DNA of 64,000 nt, taken from contig CAJTFL010000019.1 in NCBI GenBank assembly GCA_910575565.1, forward strand, positions 23,393 to 87,392. The letters are read 5' to 3'. Positions 17,483 through 26,863 of this stretch are shown one piece after another; the stretch's first letter is position 1; each line of letters starts with the position of its first letter. The notes beneath the pieces are model-generated. The model searched no databases and was not told the origin of the DNA. It worked only from the letters and a program-made list of their open reading frames with translations. The stretch is from Lachnospiraceae bacterium. Lineage in GTDB: Bacteria > Bacillota > Clostridia > Lachnospirales > Lachnospiraceae. Position numbers and translations under genes: made by a program.

Positions 17483-19267
17483 ATGAACAAGATATGGAAG
17501 TATGGGAAGCGCTACGTTTTCCTGTACATAATAGCGATTACCGTGATGATCCTAAGCATCCTTTTGGATGCCGCATCCCCCCAGATTACCAAGCGGATTA
17601 TCGACCAGGTGATTATCGGCGGGCAGATGGAGCTTCTTTCCCGCTGCCTGCTGGGGTTTTTAGGGATCGGCTTAGGGAGGGCCGTGTTCCAGTATACGAA
17701 GGAGTTTATTTTTGACTTTGCCGCTTCCGGCATCGGGAGCAGCCTGCGGAAGGATTTGTTTGACCATATCCAAAGCCTTTCGGTAGGGTATTTTGACAGC
17801 CATAATACCGGGGAGCTGATGGCAAGGGTAAAGGATGACGTGGATCGGATTTGGAATGCCTGCGGGTTTGTGGGGATGCTGATTTTGGAATGTGTGATCC
17901 ATACCTGCATCGTGGTGTCTTGCATGTTCTCCATAAGCCCTCTGCTGACCCTTGTGCCCCTCTTAGTTATGCCGCTGATTCTGTTTTGCGCGGTTCGGAT
18001 GGAAAAGGGGCTGGGGCAGGTTTACGATCAGATCAGCGAAGAGACGGCGGAAATGAACACGGTAGCCCAGGAGAACTTAGCCGGGGTAAGGACGGTGAAG
18101 GCTTTTGCCAGGGAGCCTTACGAGATTGAGAAATTTAAGCGCCACAACCAGAAATTTTACGATTTAAACATGAAGCAGGCGAAGCTGATTGCCCGGTATC
18201 AGCCGAATATTTCCTTCCTTTCCAAGGTGCTGATGATGGCGGTGATCGTGGCGGGCGGACTTTTGGTGATCCGCGGAAAGATTACCCTTGGGGAGTTAGG
18301 CGCTTTTTCCGAGTACACCAGCAATGTTGTCTGGCCCTTGGAGATGCTTGGGTGGCTCAGCAATGATTTTGCCGCCGCACTGGCTTCCGGCAGGAAGATC
18401 CAGGGGATTTTCGCGGAAAAGCCGGAAATCCATGATGCGGATGATCTTGCGGGCGGGGCGGCGACAGGAGACGCGCCGGAAAGGGAAGGGGAGGGCTTGC
18501 CGTCAAAAGGTGGCGTTCCTATCCAGGGACAAATCTGCTTCCAGGACGTGTCCTTCCGCCTTCATGGCGTCCCGATTTTGACGGATATTTCCTTTACCCT
18601 CCCGGCGGGGAAAACCCTGGGGATTATGGGCATGACCGGATCCGGAAAAAGCTCCATCGTCCATCTGATCCAGCGGTTTTATGACGTATCCTCCGGCAGG
18701 ATCACCATTGACGGGAAGGATATCCGCCAGATTCCCTTAGCCCGGCTGCGCAGCCAGATATCGGTGGTGATGCAGGATGTATTTTTGTTTTCCGATACCA
18801 TAGCGGAAAACATTAAAACGGGGAAGAAGGAAATCCTGGCTCAGGAGCGGGTGCATCAGGCCGCCGTAAGGGCAGATGCCCACGGGTTTATTATGGAATT
18901 GGCGAACCGGTATGATACGGTTATCGGCGAGCGGGGGGTGGGGCTTTCCGGAGGGCAGAAGCAGCGGATCAGCATTGCCCGGGCGATTGCCAAGGGAAAC
19001 CCGGTATTGATTTTGGACGACTCAACCTCGGCGCTGGATACGGAAACGGAAAAGGAGATTGAGCGGCAGCTTAAGGAGCTGGAAAACAGCACGAAGATCA
19101 TTATCGGCCATCGGATTTCCGCCGTCCGCCACGCGGACGAGATCCTGGTTTTGGAGGATGGGCGGATTGCAGAGCGGGGGAACCACCGGATGCTGATGGA
19201 GAAAAAAGGACGCTATTACCAGACATACCAGGTACAGTACGGAAAGGGGGAGGAAGAATGGCAGTAA
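17483..19267 (+). CDS. ABC exporter half-transporter, degenerate-site subunit
   Basis: 594 residues: six membrane helices (about 1-310) fused to a nucleotide-binding domain (about 345-585). Walker A is MGMTGSGKSS, the signature is a canonical LSGGQKQR, and Walker B is LILDDSTSALD, where the catalytic glutamate is replaced by aspartate. Together with the next gene this matches heterodimeric multidrug exporters of the BmrCD/LmrCD/TM287-288 class. The ATG follows GGAGGAG. A Gly/Glu-rich linker of about 30 residues before the nucleotide-binding domain is longer than usual. Substrate unknown. Confidence 0.92.
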   Translation: MNKIWKYGKRYVFLYIIAITVMILSILLDAASPQITKRIIDQVIIGGQMELLSRCLLGFLGIGLGRAVFQYTKEFIFDFAASGIGSSLRKDLFDHIQSLSVGYFDSHNTGELMARVKDDVDRIWNACGFVGMLILECVIHTCIVVSCMFSISPLLTLVPLLVMPLILFCAVRMEKGLGQVYDQISEETAEMNTVAQENLAGVRTVKAFAREPYEIEKFKRHNQKFYDLNMKQAKLIARYQPNISFLSKVLMMAVIVAGGLLVIRGKITLGELGAFSEYTSNVVWPLEMLGWLSNDFAAALASGRKIQGIFAEKPEIHDADDLAGGAATGDAPEREGEGLPSKGGVPIQGQICFQDVSFRLHGVPILTDISFTLPAGKTLGIMGMTGSGKSSIVHLIQRFYDVSSGRITIDGKDIRQIPLARLRSQISVVMQDVFLFSDTIAENIKTGKKEILAQERVHQAAVRADAHGFIMELANRYDTVIGERGVGLSGGQKQRISIARAIAKGNPVLILDDSTSALDTETEKEIERQLKELENSTKIIIGHRISAVRHADEILVLEDGRIAERGNHRMLMEKKGRYYQTYQVQYGKGEEEWQ

Positions 19268-21033
19268 ACGCAAGCAGGATGGATGAGGAACAGTCAGCCG
19301 TGTCGAAAAAAGAAACGCTTTCCCGCCTGTTTAAATATCTGCTGGCTTACCGAAAGGAAGTGGTTCTCGTCCTCCTGATTATGGCCGGAACCATTGCCGT
19401 AAGCATGGCAACCCCGCTTTTAATGGAAGTGGCGGTGAACCGTTACGTGGCTCAAAAGGATATGGCCGGGTTAGCCAGGCTGGGGGTTTTGGCGGTATTT
19501 CTGTTCCTTTTGTTTTTAGCCGGGACGAAGGCCAGGATGAGCATTATGGCGTCGGTGTCAAACCGGGTGCTGGTGACAATCCGGCAGCAGCTTTACGAAC
19601 ATATCCAAACCTTAAGCTTTCACTTTTTTGACAGCCGCCCTACGGGAAAGATCCTGGCAAGGGTGATCGGGGATGTGAATTCCTTAAAGGACGTGCTGTC
19701 GGAGAGCGTAACCCAGCTTATCCCCGATCTGGCGACGATCCTTTGCGTGGCGGTGATTATGGTAGTGAAGAATTACCGCCTTGCCATGGCTGCCCTGATT
19801 ACCGTGCCCCTCCTTGCCCTGGGGATGTTTGTGATTGAAACCACGGCTCACCGGCGCTGGCAGATTTACCGGAAAAAAACCTCGAATCTGAATGCCTATG
19901 TCCATGAGGATTTATCCGGCATCCGGGTAATCCAAAGCTTCGGGGCGGAGAAGGAGACCAGGAAGGCCTTTTGCCAGCTGGCGGATGAGCACAGGAAGGC
20001 CTTTGTGGATGCCGTGGTGGTGGCCGACGGCTTCGGCCCGGTGGTGGAGATTACCTGGGGCCTGGGAGGGTTCCTTCTCTATTTTATCGGCATCCGGATC
20101 ATCGGCGTGGGGGAGATTGGCATCGGAACCTTCATGGCCTTTTCCACCTATATCGCCATGTTTTGGAGTCCTGTCCGCAACCTGGCAAATTTCTACAACA
20201 AGCTGACCACGAATATTTCGGCGGCGGAGAGGATCTTCGATATCCTGGATACCCAGGCGGATATCCGGGATCGGGAAGGGGCGGGAAGGCTTCCTGCCCT
20301 TAAGGGGGAGGTGGAGTTTTCCCACGTATCCTTTGCTTATTCCGATGAACCAGATAAGCTGATTTTAAAGGATGTGAGTTTTACGGCAAAGCCAGGGGAA
20401 ACCATTGCCTTAGTAGGGCCTACCGGAGCCGGGAAAACGACCATCGTTAACCTGATCAGCCGTTTTTATGAGGCGGAAGAGGGGAAAGTCCTTTTGGACG
20501 GCATGGAGGTAAAGGAAGTTGCCCTGGAAAGCTTAAGGAGCCAGCTGGGCATTATGACTCAGGATAATTTCCTGTTTTCCGGGACGATCCGGGAGAATAT
20601 CCGGTATGGGAGGCTGAATGCCACGGATGAGGAGGTGGAGGAGGCGGCAAAGGCCGTCCATGCACATGAATTTATTGTAAAGCTGGAGAAGGGGTACGAT
20701 ACGGAGATCAGCGAGCGGGGAGCCAGGCTGTCCATCGGGCAGAGGCAGCTTTTGGCCTTTGCCCGGACGATGATTGCAAAGCCGGGGATCCTGATCCTGG
20801 ACGAAGCCACTTCCAGCATTGATACCCACACGGAAATCCTGGTGCAGAAGGGGATAGAGGCGCTGTTAAAAGGGAGGACTTCTTTTATTATTGCCCACCG
20901 CCTGTCCACCATACGCAGGGCGGATCGGATTTTTGTGATTGACGAGGGAAAGATTTTAGAGGAAGGGAACCATGAATCCTTAATGCAGCTAGAGGGCGCG
21001 TATTACCAGCTGTACCGGAGCCAGTTTAAGTAG
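19258..21033 (+). CDS. ABC exporter half-transporter, catalytic-site subunit
   Basis: 591 residues with the same layout. Walker A is VGPTGAGKTT, and Walker B is LILDEATSSID with the catalytic glutamate present, while the signature is the non-canonical LSIGQRQL. Placed against the first subunit, one composite ATP site is canonical (this Walker B with LSGGQ) and the other degenerate (Asp with LSIGQ), the hallmark of heterodimeric ABC exporters. The gene overlaps its partner by 10 nt, so equimolar translation is likely. Confidence 0.93.
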   Translation: MAVNASRMDEEQSAVSKKETLSRLFKYLLAYRKEVVLVLLIMAGTIAVSMATPLLMEVAVNRYVAQKDMAGLARLGVLAVFLFLLFLAGTKARMSIMASVSNRVLVTIRQQLYEHIQTLSFHFFDSRPTGKILARVIGDVNSLKDVLSESVTQLIPDLATILCVAVIMVVKNYRLAMAALITVPLLALGMFVIETTAHRRWQIYRKKTSNLNAYVHEDLSGIRVIQSFGAEKETRKAFCQLADEHRKAFVDAVVVADGFGPVVEITWGLGGFLLYFIGIRIIGVGEIGIGTFMAFSTYIAMFWSPVRNLANFYNKLTTNISAAERIFDILDTQADIRDREGAGRLPALKGEVEFSHVSFAYSDEPDKLILKDVSFTAKPGETIALVGPTGAGKTTIVNLISRFYEAEEGKVLLDGMEVKEVALESLRSQLGIMTQDNFLFSGTIRENIRYGRLNATDEEVEEAAKAVHAHEFIVKLEKGYDTEISERGARLSIGQRQLLAFARTMIAKPGILILDEATSSIDTHTEILVQKGIEALLKGRTSFIIAHRLSTIRRADRIFVIDEGKILEEGNHESLMQLEGAYYQLYRSQFK

Positions 21034-21195
21034 GACTGCTTCCGGTTCGGCATAGGTGTCGAAAAAGGGACGCGCAAATAGCGAAAAGCACCGTAAGGCG
21101 TGGTTTTGCGGATGGCGCAGGCTGAACGGGCAGTAGATTTTGGCTAAACAAATGGCTGAACTTATAAAACGTTCAGAAAACGCTGAATAAAACGC

Positions 21196-21224
21196 TTGCA
21201 ATCTGTTTGGCTTTGTGGTAGAAT
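21196..21224 (+). promoter_or_regulatory. rplS promoter
   Basis: TTGCAA, a 17-bp spacer and TAGAAT. It leaves an untranslated leader of about 87 nt, long enough to hold an L19-type autoregulatory leader, though I could not recognise one. Confidence 0.8.
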
Positions 21225-21317
21225 CTACACATTGTGACGAGAAAAGAGATGGTCCTCTGATACGGAAAAGCATTACGGAAGTATTTAAGAACATCAAATT
21301 ATTAAGGAGGTTCACAA

Positions 21318-21665
21318 ATGAATGAGATTATCAGACGCATCGAAGCTACCCAGTTAAAGGAGTCTGTGCCGGAGTTCCATGTTGGGGATACCGTAAAGGT
21401 ATACAACAAGATAAAAGAAGGAAACCGGGAGAGGATCCAGGTATTTGAGGGCACGGTATTAAAGAGGCAGAACGGGGGAGCCAGGGAAACCTTTACCGTA
21501 AGGAAGAACTCCAACGGCATTGGCGTGGAAAAGACCTGGCCGGTTCATTCTCCCTTTGTGGATAAGATCGAGGTAGTCAGGAGAGGCAAGGTAAGGCGTG
21601 CGAAACTGTACTACTTAAGAGGCCGGGTAGGCAAAGCCGCTAAGGTAAAAGAATTAGTAAAGTAA
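21318..21665 (+). CDS. rplS: 50S ribosomal protein L19
   Basis: 115 residues, the normal length. The conserved segments [36 protein letters not shown] and the C-terminal [17 protein letters not shown] are present. L19 sits at the 30S-50S interface. AAGGAGG precedes the ATG by 8 nt. lepB, rbgA, rnhB and yraN follow, as in many Firmicutes. Confidence 0.98.
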   Translation: MNEIIRRIEATQLKESVPEFHVGDTVKVYNKIKEGNRERIQVFEGTVLKRQNGGARETFTVRKNSNGIGVEKTWPVHSPFVDKIEVVRRGKVRRAKLYYLRGRVGKAAKVKELVK

Positions 21666-21677
21666 TCAGATGCAGCC

Positions 21678-21710
21678 AGAGGGACTATGTACATAGTCCC
21701 TCTATTTAAA
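21678..21710 (+). terminator. terminator after rplS
   Basis: A perfect 26-bp palindrome (AGAGGGACTATG and its complement around TA) followed by ATTTAAA. The weak U-tract suggests partial termination before lepB. Confidence 0.65.
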
Positions 21711-21775
21711 GTGAATTGGCAAATGAAAGTGTTGGATGACCCTTAAAGGGGATTTGACCATGAGGATGGCGAAAC

Positions 21776-22327
21776 ATGGATTTTTTTGTGGAAAAGGAAA
21801 CGAACCTGCTCCGCCATGTGGTGAATTGGGTGACAGATATTATCGTAGCCATAGCCTTGGCCTGCTTTACGGTGTATGCCTTTGGCAGCCAGGTAACGGT
21901 CTCCGGTAATTCCATGTCGCCTCTTTTAAACTCCAAGGATGTGGTGCTGATGAACCAGCTTGGCTATGATTTGGGGAAGCCTGCCCGCTTTGACGTGGTC
22001 GTATTTGAGCGGGAGGATCACAAGATGAACATCAAGCGGGTGATCGGCCTTCCAGGGGAAACGGTTCAGATTGTTAACGGACAGATCCTGGTTAACGGCC
22101 AGGTTTTAGACATGGGGGAGACTGGGGAAATGAAGAAGATTGCCTTGGCTGGCCTGGCGGAAAACCCGGTGGAATTAGGGGAAAATGAATATTTCCTTTT
22201 AGGGGATAACCGGGATTCCAGCGAGGACAGCCGCTTTTCCAATGTAGGGAATGTAAGGCTGGATCAGATTATCGGGAAGGTTTGGTTCCGGATCCATCCG
22301 GCTATGGAATTCGGCTCGGTGCAGTAA
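21776..22327 (+). CDS. lepB: signal peptidase I
   Basis: A 183-residue type I signal peptidase that removes signal peptides on the outer face of the membrane. One N-terminal membrane helix (about 20-37) is followed by the serine box SGNSMSP with Ser46, the lysine box NIKRVIGLPGE with Lys87, and GDNRDSSEDSR near the C-terminus. A single helix is typical of Gram-positive enzymes. GAGGA precedes the ATG. Confidence 0.95.
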   Translation: MDFFVEKETNLLRHVVNWVTDIIVAIALACFTVYAFGSQVTVSGNSMSPLLNSKDVVLMNQLGYDLGKPARFDVVVFEREDHKMNIKRVIGLPGETVQIVNGQILVNGQVLDMGETGEMKKIALAGLAENPVELGENEYFLLGDNRDSSEDSRFSNVGNVRLDQIIGKVWFRIHPAMEFGSVQ

Positions 22328-22354
22328 TTAACAGAGAAAGGATAGGCGAAGCGC

Positions 22355-23296
22355 ATGAATATACAGTGGTATCCGGGGCACATGACCAAGGCGAAGCGTG
22401 CCATGAAAGAGGATATTAAGCTGGTGGATTTAATCATAGAGCTGGTGGATGCCAGGGCGCCCCTTGCCAGCCGCAACCCAGACATTGACGAGTTGGGGAA
22501 GGGAAAGGCCAGGCTGGTGCTGTTAAATAAGTCTGATTTGGCCGACGAGGGGGCAAATGATTGGTGGGCGGCCTATTTTTCCGGTTTAGGCTGCCAGGTG
22601 GTAAAGATGAACTGCCGCACCGGGGCAGGGATCAAGCAGATTAACGGCGCCGTACAGGCGGCGTGCAGGGAAAAACTGGAAAGAGACAGGCGGCGGGGGA
22701 TTTTAAACCGTCCCATCCGGGCCATGGTGGTGGGAATCCCGAACGTGGGGAAATCCACCTTTATCAACGCCTTTGCCGGGAAGGCCTGCACGAAGACAGG
22801 AAATAAGCCGGGAGTGACTAAGGGAAACCAATGGATTAGGCTAAATAAGAGCCTGGAGCTTTTGGATACCCCGGGGATCCTTTGGCCGAAGTTTGCGGAT
22901 CAGGAGGCGGGCCTTAGGCTGGCGTACATTGGCTCCATTAATGATGATATTTTAAATAAAGAGGAGCTGGCCCTTAAATTAATCCGGTTTCTGACTGCCT
23001 GCTATCCTGGAGCCCTTTCGGAGCGCTACCAGGCGGAGGGGGAAGAGCCCCTTAAGGTGCTGGAACAGATCGCAAAGGTGAGAGCCTGCTTGAAAAAGGG
23101 CGGGGAGTATGACCTTTTGCGGGCGGCTAATTTACTGTTTGATGATTTCCGGGGCGGGAAGCTGGGGCGGATTACCTTGGAGCTGCCAGCGCATACAGCC
23201 TTAGGGAAAGAAAACGGAGGAGAAGATGGCAAGGACATTAACCGGGGAGCGGTTAAAGAAGGAGATGGAGCGCCTGGACGGGATGCTTGCGTATGA
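22355..23296 (+). CDS. rbgA: ribosome biogenesis GTPase RbgA/YlqF
   Basis: 313 residues. A circularly permuted GTPase: G4 (NKSDL) comes before G1 (GIPNVGKSTFINA), then the G2/G3 region GVTKGNQWIRLNKSLELLDTPG. The N-terminal QWYPGHMTKAKRAM is typical. It promotes late 50S assembly. The last 24 or so codons overlap the start of rnhB, and the encoded tail (GGEDGKDINRGAVKEGDG and beyond) is Gly/Asp-rich and unlike the family. Confidence 0.94.
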   Translation: MNIQWYPGHMTKAKRAMKEDIKLVDLIIELVDARAPLASRNPDIDELGKGKARLVLLNKSDLADEGANDWWAAYFSGLGCQVVKMNCRTGAGIKQINGAVQAACREKLERDRRRGILNRPIRAMVVGIPNVGKSTFINAFAGKACTKTGNKPGVTKGNQWIRLNKSLELLDTPGILWPKFADQEAGLRLAYIGSINDDILNKEELALKLIRFLTACYPGALSERYQAEGEEPLKVLEQIAKVRACLKKGGEYDLLRAANLLFDDFRGGKLGRITLELPAHTALGKENGGEDGKDINRGAVKEGDGAPGRDACV

Positions 23297-23909
23297 GCGG
23301 CAGTACGGCTGGGCGTCGTTTATCTGTGGCGTCGATGAGGCTGGGAGAGGCCCTTTGGCAGGCCCGGTGGTGGCAGGCGCGGTGATTCTTCCCAAGGAGT
23401 TAAAGATTCTTTATCTGAATGATTCCAAGAAGCTCTCAGAAAAGCGCAGGGAGGAGCTTTTCCCGGAAATCTGTGAAAAAGCCCTTTCCTATGGGGTGGG
23501 CATAGTCAGCCCGGAAAGGATCGATGAGATCAATATCCTCCAGGCCACTTACGAGGCGATGAGGCAGGCGGTGAAAGCCCTTAAGGAAGAGCCCCAGGTA
23601 TTGTTAAATGATGCGGTGGAAATCCCGGGCATTTCCGTAAATCAGGTAAAGATTATCCACGGGGACGCCAAGAGCCTGTCCATTGCGGCGGCCAGCGTAA
23701 TCGCCAAAGTGACCAGGGATCGCATGATGGCGGAATATGACAAGCTGTACCCGGAATACGGTTTTGGAAAGCATAAAGGCTACGGGACGAAAGCCCATAT
23801 CCAGGCGTTAAAGGAGCACGGGCCGTGCCCTATCCACCGGAAAACCTTTATCCGGGGGATTTTAAGGGACGAAGAGGATAAGGGAGGAACAGGAAGCCAG
23901 GATGAATAA
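23226..23909 (+). CDS. rnhB: ribonuclease HII
   Basis: 227 residues. It cleaves RNA in RNA-DNA hybrids and single ribonucleotides in DNA. The catalytic signature is CGVDEAGRGPLAGPVVAGAV; later motifs are HGDAKSLSIAAASVIAKVTR and YGFGKHKGYGTKAH. CGGAGGAG lies 5 nt before the ATG, which supports this start even though it falls 71 nt inside rbgA. It overlaps yraN by 8 nt. Confidence 0.95.
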   Translation: MARTLTGERLKKEMERLDGMLAYERQYGWASFICGVDEAGRGPLAGPVVAGAVILPKELKILYLNDSKKLSEKRREELFPEICEKALSYGVGIVSPERIDEINILQATYEAMRQAVKALKEEPQVLLNDAVEIPGISVNQVKIIHGDAKSLSIAAASVIAKVTRDRMMAEYDKLYPEYGFGKHKGYGTKAHIQALKEHGPCPIHRKTFIRGILRDEEDKGGTGSQDE

Positions 23910-24252
23910 ACGCCAGGTGGGAAACTATGGGGAAGAACGGGCCGTTTGGTTTTTAACCCGCAAGGGATATCAGATTCTGGGGCGGAATTACCGATGCCGC
24001 CAGGGCGAGGTGGACATTATCGCCAAAGACGGGCCTTACCTGGTGTTTATCGAGGTGAAGTACCGAAAAAGCGGAAGGTGCGGCGATCCGGCGGAGGCAG
24101 TGGGCGGCACAAAGCAGAAAAGGCTTTACCAGGCGGCAAGGCATTACCTGTGCCGCCATGGGTATGGGGAGGAACAGCCCTGCCGGTTCGACGTGGTTGC
24201 GGTGTATGGGGATGGGCAGGTGCGGTGCATGGAGGATGCTTTTGGATGGTAA
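23902..24252 (+). CDS. yraN: YraN family (UPF0102) endonuclease-like protein
   Basis: 116 residues with a restriction-endonuclease-like core: NYGEERAVWFLTRKGYQILG, the catalytic-type GEVDIIAKDGPYLVFIEVKYRK (D, E and K of a PD-ExK fold) and a C-terminal FDVVAVYGDG. It commonly follows rnhB. Its biological role is not established. Confidence 0.88.
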   Translation: MNKRQVGNYGEERAVWFLTRKGYQILGRNYRCRQGEVDIIAKDGPYLVFIEVKYRKSGRCGDPAEAVGGTKQKRLYQAARHYLCRHGYGEEQPCRFDVVAVYGDGQVRCMEDAFGW

Positions 24253-24342
24253 GCTGTGCAGGCGGCCTGGCATTTAGGCTGTTTGTCCTTTGGATGAATT
24301 GCACAGAATGGATTTTCAGGGAATAAGCAGGGAGGCTATAGG

Positions 24343-25200
24343 ATGGGACAGGCGGATTGGCGCTATGCAGATGGACGTGATGTATTCCGGATGGTTTGGG
24401 ATAAGGAGGTTCCTTATCTTTCCTTTAAGGCACTGGAAAGGGAAGAGGGGATTGTAAACGGTTTTTCCACCCGTATGGGGGGAGCCAGCACCGGGAAGTT
24501 TGCTACCATGAACTTTTCCTACAGCAGGGAGGATGATCCGGCCAATGTGCTGGAAAACTATACCCGGATGGCCCGGGCTTTGGGAGCAGAACGGGATAAA
24601 ATGGTGGTTTCCTGGCAGACCCACACCACCAATGTGCGGCTGGTGACAGAGGAGGACATGGGAAAAGGGGTTATCCGGGACAGGGATTACCGGGATGTGG
24701 ATGGGCTGATCTGCAATATTCCCGGCATTACCCTGGTGACGTTTTACGCGGACTGCGTGCCCCTTTACTTTGTTGACCGGAAAAGAAGGGCGGTTGGCTT
24801 AAGCCATTCCGGGTGGAGGGGGACGGTAAACCGCATGGGCCAGGCGACGCTGGATGCCATGAAAGAGGCTTATGGGACCTGCCCCCAGGATGTAGCCGCC
24901 TGCATCGGCCCCAGCATCTGCAAAGCCTGCTTTGAGGTAGGCGGGGAAGTGGTGGAAGCCTTCCGGGAGGCTTTCCCAAAAGTCCCTTCCGGGATGCTGT
25001 GGGAGGAAAATGGGAAACCAGGCAAATACCAGCTGGACTTATGGGAAGCCAATAAGCAGGTGTTAATGGAGGCAGGCGTCCCGGAGGCACAGATTACCGT
25101 CACCAATATCTGCACCCGCTGCAACCACCAGTACCTGTTTTCCCACCGGAAACATGGGGAGGACAGGGGAAATTTGGCAGCTTTTTTAGGGCTGCGCTAA
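24343..25200 (+). CDS. pgeF: peptidoglycan editing factor PgeF (laccase-domain protein)
   Basis: 285 residues of the DUF152/Cu-oxidase_4 family. Metal-site motifs are QTHTTNV, FYADCVPLYF, GLSHSGWRGTVN and IGPSICKACFEVG, with a C-terminal SHRKHGEDRGNLAAF. Characterised members act on purine nucleosides or edit muropeptides in the cytoplasm; which applies here is open. GGGAGG precedes the ATG. It lies 90 nt after yraN and could be co-transcribed. Confidence 0.88.
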   Translation: MGQADWRYADGRDVFRMVWDKEVPYLSFKALEREEGIVNGFSTRMGGASTGKFATMNFSYSREDDPANVLENYTRMARALGAERDKMVVSWQTHTTNVRLVTEEDMGKGVIRDRDYRDVDGLICNIPGITLVTFYADCVPLYFVDRKRRAVGLSHSGWRGTVNRMGQATLDAMKEAYGTCPQDVAACIGPSICKACFEVGGEVVEAFREAFPKVPSGMLWEENGKPGKYQLDLWEANKQVLMEAGVPEAQITVTNICTRCNHQYLFSHRKHGEDRGNLAAFLGLR

Positions 25201-25214
25201 TAAACTTTGGGAAA

Positions 25215-25382
25215 TCACTCCCGGATATAGATTCCTTGGGATTCGATCCAGTCTAAGATGTCCTGCCGGGCATCATAGTCTGGGTTATTTCCGGTTTGCG
25301 TTTCCGGAAGGTTTTCTTTAGCCCTGGCAGCGCGGATCATTTCCAGGATTTCCTGCTGGCGTGATTGGGATGTTTTTTCCAT
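25215..25382 (-). CDS. 55-residue conserved-looking small protein
   Basis: A short minus-strand gene with a strong ribosome-binding site (AAAGGAG, 5-nt spacing) before its ATG. The product is charged and probably helical (QSRQQEILEMIRAARAKE), with a C-terminal YDARQDILDWIESQGIYIRE. No signal peptide or membrane segment. It lies downstream of prs and its terminator. I do not recognise the family. Confidence 0.6.
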   Translation of the reverse strand: MEKTSQSRQQEILEMIRAARAKENLPETQTGNNPDYDARQDILDWIESQGIYIRE

Positions 25383-25414
25383 AAAATCTCCTTTCCATAA
25401 GCAAAGCTTAACGG

Positions 25415-25461
25415 CAAAACCAGGCAGTAAAGCTCCTTTGTACAGGGGCTTCTTTGCCTGG
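25415..25461 (-). terminator. prs terminator
   Basis: On the minus strand CCAGGCA pairs with TGCCTGG, and internal AAG/CTT-type pairs extend the stem. TTTTG follows the 3' arm. It separates prs from the small downstream gene. Confidence 0.7.
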
Positions 25462-25545
25462 CTTTGGATGTTTTATTTTGATGGTTGATTGATGTATGGA
25501 CACGGGGGCCAAAAGGCATTTCGGCCCTTATGATGCCACGGTTTG

Positions 25546-26754
25546 CTACCGGATTACCTCAAAATATTCATAGCCGTCCGAGTGGTAATTCCTAAGAAGC
25601 TTCTGGATCTTTTCCGTGGGCGATAAGGCCTGGCCGATAGGCACATCATGGTTAAAGGAGTTGATGATGGCGGCGATGTATTTGCTCATGTCGGCTTCTA
25701 TGTACCAGGGGCGTTCTAACAGCTCCGGTGGACGGTGGCACAGGTTCGTGGTGATCACATAGTCAATGTATTCTTTTTCATAAAATTCATCAAATTTTTC
25801 CAGGCCGCCGGTAAACAGACCGAAGGTGCAGCAGACGATAACCTTGGCGGCCTTCCGGTCTTTCAATTCCTTTGCCGTATCCAGCATACTTTCCCCGGAA
25901 GAAATCATGTCATCGATAATCAGAACGGTCTTTCCCTCTACGGAGGTTCCTAAGAATTCATGAGCCACGATGGGGTTCCTGCCATTTACTACCCGGGAAT
26001 AATCCCGGCGCTTATAAAACATCCCCATATCTACCCCAAGGTTATTGGCTAAGTACACGGCCCGGTTCATGGCCCCTTCATCAGGGCTGATGATCATCAG
26101 GTAGTCCTTGTCGATTTTCAGTTCCTTGTCGTGGCTAAACAGCGCCTTAACAAACTGGTAGGTGGGCATGAAATTGTCAAAACCGCTTAAGGGGATGGCG
26201 TTCTGCACCCTGGGATCGTGGGCGTCGAAGGTGATGATATTGCTGACCCCCATCTGGATCAGCTCCTGGAGAGCCATGGCGCAGTCCAAGGATTCCCGGT
26301 GGGTGCGCTTGTGCTGGCGGCTTTCGTAGAGGAAGGGCATGATCACGTTTACCCGGTGGGCGGTGGCCTGGCAGGCGCCGATAATCCGCTTCAAGTCCTG
26401 GTAATGGTCGTCAGGGGACATATGGTTGGTGTAGCCGCTGATATTGTAGGTAAGGCTGTGGTTGGTCACGTCCACCATGGCAAAGATATCGGCTCCCCGG
26501 ACGGATTCGTTTACCGTGGCTTTGGCTTCGCCGCTCCCGAAACGATGGCAGCAGCAGTTTAACAGATAGGAGTCTACGTCATAGCCGCGGTAGTGAAGGT
26601 CAGCCTGCCGTCGGATCAGCTCTTCTGTGTCATTGCGGCGGAATTTTACAATGTGGTCATTTACTTTCTGTGCCAGCGGCCTTATGCTTTCCAGAGCAGC
26701 GATTTTTAATGGCGCTACCGGAAGAGAGTCATTAAACACGTAGTTGTTGGCCAT
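25546..26754 (-). CDS. prs: ribose-phosphate pyrophosphokinase (long clostridial form)
   Basis: 402 residues, against about 315 for the classical enzyme. It makes PRPP from ribose 5-phosphate and ATP for nucleotide, His and Trp synthesis. The PRPP loop VLIIDDMISSGESMLD near residue 280 and the segments FGSGEAKATVNESVRG, MPFLYESRQHKRTHRE and IITFDAHDP are seen. The extra length is an N-terminal extension and a C-terminal tail, as in a long subgroup I recall from Clostridia. GGAGGA lies 8 nt before the ATG. Confidence 0.9.
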   Translation of the reverse strand: MANNYVFNDSLPVAPLKIAALESIRPLAQKVNDHIVKFRRNDTEELIRRQADLHYRGYDVDSYLLNCCCHRFGSGEAKATVNESVRGADIFAMVDVTNHSLTYNISGYTNHMSPDDHYQDLKRIIGACQATAHRVNVIMPFLYESRQHKRTHRESLDCAMALQELIQMGVSNIITFDAHDPRVQNAIPLSGFDNFMPTYQFVKALFSHDKELKIDKDYLMIISPDEGAMNRAVYLANNLGVDMGMFYKRRDYSRVVNGRNPIVAHEFLGTSVEGKTVLIIDDMISSGESMLDTAKELKDRKAAKVIVCCTFGLFTGGLEKFDEFYEKEYIDYVITTNLCHRPPELLERPWYIEADMSKYIAAIINSFNHDVPIGQALSPTEKIQKLLRNYHSDGYEYFEVIR

Positions 26755-26863
26755 GGTGGGAATCCTCCGTTCCTGTTGAATGTATGGGATATTCTGTTTC
26801 GTGTCTGTGCCGGGGGCGAAGCACCCGTGGGCACGTTTGGCTAAATATTGCCCTTATGTAATT

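Noticed and set aside
21225..21317. L19 leader (autoregulatory RNA) before rplS
   Set aside because: The leader is long enough, but I could not match the known secondary structure by eye; a covariance-model search would decide.
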